Below, one piece after another: positions 57,302-64,000 of a stretch of 64,000 nucleotides of DNA. The first letter of the stretch is position 1; each line of letters starts with the position of its first letter. The notes below the pieces were generated by a model, which was not told the origin of the DNA, searched no databases, and saw only the letters and a program-made list of their open reading frames with translations. Source of the DNA: Ciona savignyi (lineage: Eukaryota; Chordata; Ascidiacea; Phlebobranchia; Cionidae); the NCBI GenBank assembly GCA_000149265.1, contig CH003412.1, forward strand, positions 2,922,661-2,986,660. The letters are read 5' to 3'. A program made the position numbers and the translations under genes.

Positions 57302-60300
57302 ATGTCGGAACTAAGCGAAGCACTGCAGTTCACATTCGGGCTCATCAACGCCGACAACAAGTATCTCACCGCTGAAACATTCGGCTTCTCGATTGCCGCT
57401 AGTGGCGCCAGCCTAAAGAAGAAACAGACCTGGAGTTTGGAGCAGGAACCGAATGGCGGGACAGACGTTTACTTCAGGGTAAGAATTTTGTTTTGTTCTT
57501 GTAGGCCTATATACAGAAATAGAGAAGCCATTATTTCCTTTTAAAATTATTCTGACGATTTTAATGAATAAATGTTATTTATGAATAAATGAAATTTTAA
57601 TGAATAAAGGTAATTAATAATTGGTTAGCTCCTGCCATAGGTGCAAAGTTTTGGATGATTTCGATTTTTTTCTGATTTGTACATTTGGTATTGCATGCAT
57701 GGAATAAAATATAGCTGCTTTTAAGTAATTATATTATATTACTACAAAAGAAACAATATAACACAAGCTGTGTTGTAACAATAGACAAGACAGTGGGCCG
57801 TTCTCCTTAATAATTAGAAAATTTAAAAGGACTGTTTGGTTTTAAAACTAAATTTAACAAAGAAATTTAAACATATAATTACAACTAGATGGCCATTAAT
57901 GTCGCAAAACATAACTTTCACAATAAGCCTGTTTCTTTGAAGAGCATTAAATGGTTTCAATCTCGGCCATGTTGTGGTACAGATAGCCGTCCCTGATAAT
58001 GTACCTCCTACTGTGCAGTACACTATGGCACAGTTTCTATAATGTCGTGATTTCCGAACAAACGAATTGAATATCTGCGGAAGACGCGGGCTTCCCAGGC
58101 GACTTCAGCTAAATCAAAATCGAAGCAAATTAACTTTCTTGTCTAGACTAAGATGACGTAACAACGGTGGTTATGACCAAATCAAAGTTCTCATGACATA
58201 CAGTTTTATTTGAAGCGATTTGGATCAGTCAACGCGTTTATTAACAAGTAAAAGTTTGTCCGATTCTTATAAACTAGACGCAATATAAGTCATTTCATAC
58301 AGGAATAGTCATTTATTACACTTAGTGATTGGGAAATTCTACTTAGTATACAAATGATTTGAATTCTGTCGGCTGTTGAGCAGGAAGTTGACGCTACCTC
58401 ACGCCGGCAATTCACTTTCCTGTTTTTCTGGTATCGTTTATTGTGATGTAATTATCTACATGTTGTGACGCAATCAACAACAAATTGCACTGTGTAGAAA
58501 TAAAGGCAGCATTGTGAAAGAAATTTGATTATTACGAATAACTATATAAATATTTTTATTCACTGAGTACAGTATTTAAGTTGATTGTTACAAACTACAG
58601 CGGATTTTACTAATAATTTATATAAAACTTAAAGATTTTAAACAGTCTAAATTGGTCGATTTCTAAACATGCTAGTTCGGAAACGAGCATATATATAATT
58701 GGTTGCAATCCAGACCGATTTAGATTTTGCGTGGTGCTATTTCCGACAATTCTCTAGTCGCATATACATTTACTTCTAAATAATGTACACATAATGTTTT
58801 AATTAAATTAACACAGTTACTTCGCAGTTGCAAAAATATATCAAACAAAATTTAGTTTTTATTTCTAATGTTTAAGATTGATGTTTATCCAAAATGAAAC
58901 AGTTTTATGAGCTAATTTTACAATCACCTGTTGTTTTGCAAACAATGTAATTGGTAAACATTCTACAGGCCTGTACCATTTAATAACATTGTCAAACGTA
59001 TCAATCCATTGTTTTTCAATACAGGTGTAGGGTCATTTTTTATATATATTCTTTAACATTCATAACTTTGCAGAGTTGTCTTGGGCGATACCTTGGTACC
59101 GACAAGAACGGAAAAGTGACCTGTGACACCGAGAAGCCCGAAAAGGAGAATGGCTTCCAAGTAGAAGCCACTACAGATGGGAGATGGGCGATCAAGAGTT
59201 CGGCATATGGTCGTTATTTTGGCGGAAAATCTGACAACCTGGAATGTTTTGCTCAGACTATTTCAAAGCAGTACTTGTGGACGATTCATCTTGCAATGCA
59301 TCCGCAGGTAAGGCTTTTTTACTGATTTATATCCAATACAAAAAAAAACTTAACACCAAATAACACATAGTTAAAATGTGAACCGACAACCGGTTGGACT
59401 TGGACTTGATTAAAGTTAAACATGCTATTTAACTGACTAAGAGCTGGGCGCATATCCCAAAGTGTGTTAGCGCGGAAACTTTAACACCATTCCAGGAATT
59501 AATAACAAATATATGTCGCAGAGCACTACAAATTTGAAACACGAACAATCCTTAAATCGTTTCCTCCGTGACACAGATTTAAACTCTGTTTACGTTGTGT
59601 ATATTGAGTTACCTAATAAAACTAAACATCCTTGGAAAACTAAACATCCTTACCAAACAACCGGTCTGCCACCGTTATAATCTATTTATTTGTGGTAATG
59701 ATTACGTCATATCTGCCGATTGCCGAACGCGACGGAACGGGATTTAACACCACAGTAAACGTGCTGTAATTTAAAGCCAAAAATAACTTTAATGTTTGTG
59801 TGTCAAACGGTTAACCATAAATCTTTTAAAAGATTCAATTATTTTAAACGCCGAGCAATTTCGAACAAGAGCTGTTAGTGTAACAATATACGTCTGTGAC
59901 GAACCACAGATGTTTTAAGTTTCATATTTCTTAGTTTATTCCCTTAATCTCACCAAAAAGAATTATCGTTAATCGAACTGAACAGATGCCCAATTTGCGC
60001 ACGTATAAGGTAACCAAAACATTTTCTGTGGCAAAATGGATATAAAAAGTGTGTTTAATTAAAGAGAGTATATTTGTTTGTAGGTGAACGTCTATAACAT
60101 CCGCCGGAAGTGCTACGCCCATCTCTCGGGTGCAGGCGACGAGGTGCACATGACAAAGCGCACACCGTGGGGCGAGGACACCCTTATCACCCTAGTCTTC
60201 AAGAATAACGGCTACGCCCTTCTGACATCCAACAACTGCTATCTCGCATCCGACGGAACTCTTCATCAGACGTGCAAAGGGGAAGACACGATATACACCA

Positions 60301-63300
60301 TCGAGTTTTACTCGGGGAAAATTGCCTTTAAGTGCAAAGGGGATGGAAGGTAATGCACACTGGTTACACTGTTTTCTTTGTAATTGACTTTAAATTTATT
60401 TTAAACAATTACCTCGCTGGAGTTGGAACCCTTTTTTAGCGTTTTCGCCGTATAATTCGTTTCTGCGGTTGTGTAGCCAAAGTACACCCATAAAATGTTT
60501 ATACCTACAGCTACAGGCACCTTAATCCTAGATTAGAAACCACATGGAGGACTAGTATAAACACTACATACAATAATAAGGTATACGTCGATTTTGTAAC
60601 GAGTATTCATCATAACAGGGAAAATTTTAGTTGAGACTTATTATTGGTGTATTTGAAAAATGTCCCAGAATAAAACCGGCATCCATTAATTTTAGGGCTA
60701 CGTCACTACTACCTTAAAATGATGACTGCACTCAATCGATTTGTCTAAAAAAACGACAATAAAAAAAAACGAAAAGTCGAGAACCTTCAAACCAAAGAAT
60801 TACGCAATGTTTACACTGTAGTTTTAACAAGAGTTCCAACAGGTACTTGTCACCGGTAGGACCCAAGGGTCAGTTGCAAGGACGCAAAGACAGCCCTGGA
60901 AAAGACGAGCACTTCGCGCTGATTGATTCGCACCCACAAATCACTCTGTGCTCGAAAACGAAAGGTCGATTCGTCTCCGGCAAACAAGGTAAACGAAAAA
61001 AAACATTTTTTACTGAATATTTTAGTTGTTTGGTTCATATTTTCCTAGTGGGTGGGAACTGGGAAGCCATAGTTATCTACTACTATTATTATAAGACATC
61101 TTGTACCAGCGTTAAGTGGAGGATGTTATGACGGTTTATGAAAAGTTCGGGAAAATTTACTAAAAAGCTTTATTGATACTATTAGAAAAAGAAACTGGAA
61201 AATACGGGGAAAAATGAAAAAAAGAACGCCGTGGCAAACGCCAGATAACCGCACAGTCAATGCAGCGTATAGCTAATATGGCCTGGTGTTGTACACCAAT
61301 CATTTCGTTCGTATGAATAATTTAAAATTTAAGCCAGGGTTACGTTTAACGAAAATATTGTTTTTTGACATTTTGCATAATATTGCCTTTTCCATTGTTG
61401 GATAAATAGAATAATATTGACGAATAAGGATGCACTGTTAAAAAAGTATATGATTAAAAATAAATAACGCTTCATATGTCTTACCGAAAAAAAAATTAAA
61501 CCTCTAAAATTACACCTGAATGCCAATTTTACCCCGTTTTACTTTACAAAGATTAAATAAAACAATTATTCCCCGTTTTAAATAATTATTTATCATAGGC
61601 ACACAGCCGCCGTTTGTCCTCTCCCTAATATATGATCAATATTTTCGATACGTGATAAGATCATAGTTGTTACTATAAAGGTCCGTTTTTAAATTGTGCT
61701 TAATATGAATCGGTTGCGTTAATCTTTCTGTCCCACAACCGCTCCAAAGTTCATAATTCTTTTTGATGACAAAACAATCTACTTAGCTATATAGATAGAG
61801 TATTATTACCAGGCGCCTAAGTAACTTTTTTTTATAAATAATATCATGCATCAATTAGATAAAATCAAAATTTTCTTGAAAAGTAACCTACCCAGCTAAT
61901 ATTTTATGCTCGTTGGTATAACACTTCTACTCATAATTGAATTATTTCGTCATAGGTCTCCAGTTATCCGCCAATCAGATGGAAGCTGAAGAGATGGAAA
62001 CCTTTCAGATGGAGATTGATCCCGAAACGGAGAAAGTTTTCTTTAGAAATGACAAAGACAAATACTGGAGGCTGGATGGACAGGGCATTATGGCCGATGC
62101 CGCCGACACAGCGTAAGTTGATGCATCTAAAAAGCTCTGTGGTTTGGCTAGGATCGTCTTGTTTTTCCTTGCCTATAGATTCGAATGCTGTCCGTTCTCG
62201 TGTGCTGTATGTGTCCATTCTTGTGTGCTGTATGTGTACGAGTGGGTTAATTATTTGGAAAGCTTAAAAAATTATAGCCTTGTATGTTATTATTCTATTC
62301 TATGTATTCCAACTACTTTCTTTTCGGTTTTGTCATTGCGCAAGACTCATAACGGTTGTTGCCTCTCAAATTTTTTTAATTATACAAGCACTGGTGACGG
62401 CAAATCGACTAGGTAATCAATTACCCCAGTTGCCTGCACAACTTTGGTTATCGACACATCGGCATAAAACTCAATTATCAGATCTAACCTACTGCAATGC
62501 GTAGCTTTTACCGTACTATCCGAAAGTTTCTTTGGAATACATTAAAGTTTTTGCTTTCGTTTTTTTTTCGCTAAAATTAAAGGATTTAATATACAACATG
62601 TTTATTTAAGAAAAGGCAGACACTGTATCACCGTTTTCAATTTTATATCTTCTTTTTCATAGACAACCTACTAGCCACTTTAGTGTTGAATGGCATGGTC
62701 GCTTTATCCGCTTGGTGGCGTCCAACGGGAAATACGTCAGCATCAAACAGTCTGGCCACCTTGTTGCTACCGGCAACGAAGCGGAAGATTTTACATTTCG
62801 ATTGACAAACAGGTAATATTATGACGTTTAAATTGTGGCCTAATTAACAAATTTGATGTTAATGAACTGGTTATGGTTAGAAAAAAGTGTGCCACATAAC
62901 ATCATGTAGGCCTAATGGCAATAGAGCGCTTTAGGGCTAAACATTATCCAGCTATAACCGTCAAAATTCCGTTAGTGGTAAAGTATTTTACCGGTCGGAT
63001 ACAAATGACAAATTGATCAAGATATTAAACGCGCGGTGGTAGACAATGCACAAACACTTTTAAAAGAAACCAATTTCGTACTTGCAGGGGGCCTAAATGA
63101 TTGGTGAATAAACTTTCAAATTCAACCATTTGTTTGCGGAAACCATCTTGAAATATTTGAAACACAACTTTTAAAAGGCCGTGAAAACGTACATTCATGC
63201 TTATCCCCAGGGATGGGATAGTGTAGATACTTGATCGCAATCGCTATAGATAACCTCGCCACTACTGTCGGATTACCAGAGCTATGTTGTACAGGATACG

Positions 63301-63575
63301 TTTTTACTAAGCTAATTCAACCCATTAAAGCGACTTAGCTAAATGCCCTGTCAACGGACGTAACCGATTATAGCTGGCGACTGGTTAGGATTTCGTCACC
63401 TTTTAGTGCAAAGCGCTACGCATAAGTTAATCCACCGGAAATTACAGAGCGATCATCGTGTTCCGTGGTGAACACGGCTTCGTTGGATGTAAAGCTGACG
63501 GTAAGTTGGAAGGAAACAAAGCAATGTACGACATCTTCCAGATGGAGGAAAACGACGGCGCTTATGGAATCAAAG
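57302..63575 (+). CDS. FSCN: Fascin, actin-bundling protein (3' end outside window)
   Basis: Seven exons: 57302-57478, 59074-59307, 60084-60349, 60843-60988, 61956-62112, 62663-62812, 63448-63575. All are GT-AG with matching phases; 419 codons, to about 85% of a fascin (human FSCN1 493). The remainder of the fourth beta-trefoil lies right of 64000. Motifs follow human fascin: [26 protein letters not shown] (the serine at residue 37 matches the PKC-regulated Ser39), [65 protein letters not shown] and [13 protein letters not shown]. Fascin packs parallel actin filaments in filopodia and microvilli. The start was chosen because it gives the family N-terminus directly. Which vertebrate paralogue is closest cannot be told. 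Confidence 0.97.
57479..59073. other. Fascin intron 1
   Basis: 1.6 kb, AT-rich, no repeat family or exon recognised. As the first and longest intron it is a place to look for enhancers, but nothing in the sequence marks one. Confidence 0.5.
63195..63425 (-). mobile_element. Strongly decayed SINE in fascin intron 6
   Basis: GCTTATCCCCAGGGATGGGA, GTCGGATTACCAGAGCTAT, AACCCATTAA, GTAACCGATTATAGCTGGCGAC, then a head remnant, ending about 20 bases before the exon 7 acceptor at 63446-63447. Confidence 0.62.
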
Positions 63576-64000
63576 GTCGGTTTTTGTTTTGTCTGTTGGT
63601 GTTCTCCCGCAAATGATCCACTCGCGTATTTGTAATAATAACCAGTTTACAAAATTTGGTTACCAGAGCTTTTGTGTTCTAAGGCAATTAACCTACGAAG
63701 TTAAACACACATGGGAATTACCCCGCACCTAGCTAGGATTTAACCAACCTGGTATTGAACCTAAAGAAGGATAAAACCTACATGGGAATAACCCCATTTG
63801 AGCCAACCCTAATCTCCCAGTCCCAATCCCCTAAACCCTTGGGGTTCAGTGCTGTGTCGGTTTTATCCGGAGTGTGGTACGTCCAATGAAATATTAGGTT
63901 AATGCCGCTTTTTGTTAGATTAAACTGTTTTGCGGATTCGAAAAGTCCACCTTTAGAAAGGATGAAATGGTATTTTTGACACGAAAATTTTGAGCATATT

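Overview
The window looks like tunicate nuclear DNA, most likely Ciona. It is AT-rich, with multi-exon genes, mostly short GT-AG introns, many short-TIR hAT-type elements and a tRNA-headed SINE family. Seven protein-coding genes can be assembled by joining exons across introns with matching phases and by recalled family motifs. No database search was possible.

Layout, left to right: (1) 321-1826 (-): three internal exons of an adhesion GPCR (threonine/proline-rich stalk plus GAIN domain); its 7TM end lies off the left edge. (2) 4631-8196 (-) and 11285-14875 (-): a tandem pair of peroxisomal sarcosine/pipecolate oxidase (PIPOX) genes, both with intact 380-residue frames; the second has lost two active-site residues. 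The DNA around and between them holds hAT elements and SINEs, some nested. (3) 16551-22474 (-): PRPF31, ten exons, 503 residues. (4) 23378-24915 (-): GID4, two exons, 218 residues. (5) 25593-44331 (+): an RNase L-like gene of at least 22 exons and about 1,355 residues, with ankyrin repeats, a helical insert, a charged linker, a pseudokinase, a KEN-like domain and a long tail. (6) 45596-52481 (-): PIGU, twelve exons, 424 residues. (7) 57302-63575 (+): fascin, seven exons, 419 codons, with its last exon(s) beyond the right edge.

The genes do not form a pathway. PRPF31 (splicing), GID4 (ubiquitin ligase receptor) and PIGU (GPI transamidase) are housekeeping; PIPOX is peroxisomal amine metabolism; fascin bundles actin. 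GID4 and the RNase L-like gene are head to head about 0.68 kb apart, and PIGU and fascin are head to head about 4.8 kb apart.

The most notable locus is the RNase L-like gene. The ankyrin-kinase-KEN order is that of vertebrate RNase L, but the kinase HRD motif reads HMA, and the KEN positions matching human RNase L D661, R667 and H672 read E, Q and D. The protein is therefore predicted to keep the scaffold but lack both phosphotransfer and RNA cleavage. No OAS-like gene is visible nearby. One exon junction (29713 to 31152) is unresolved, and a 194-base N gap (31371-31564) lies in one intron.
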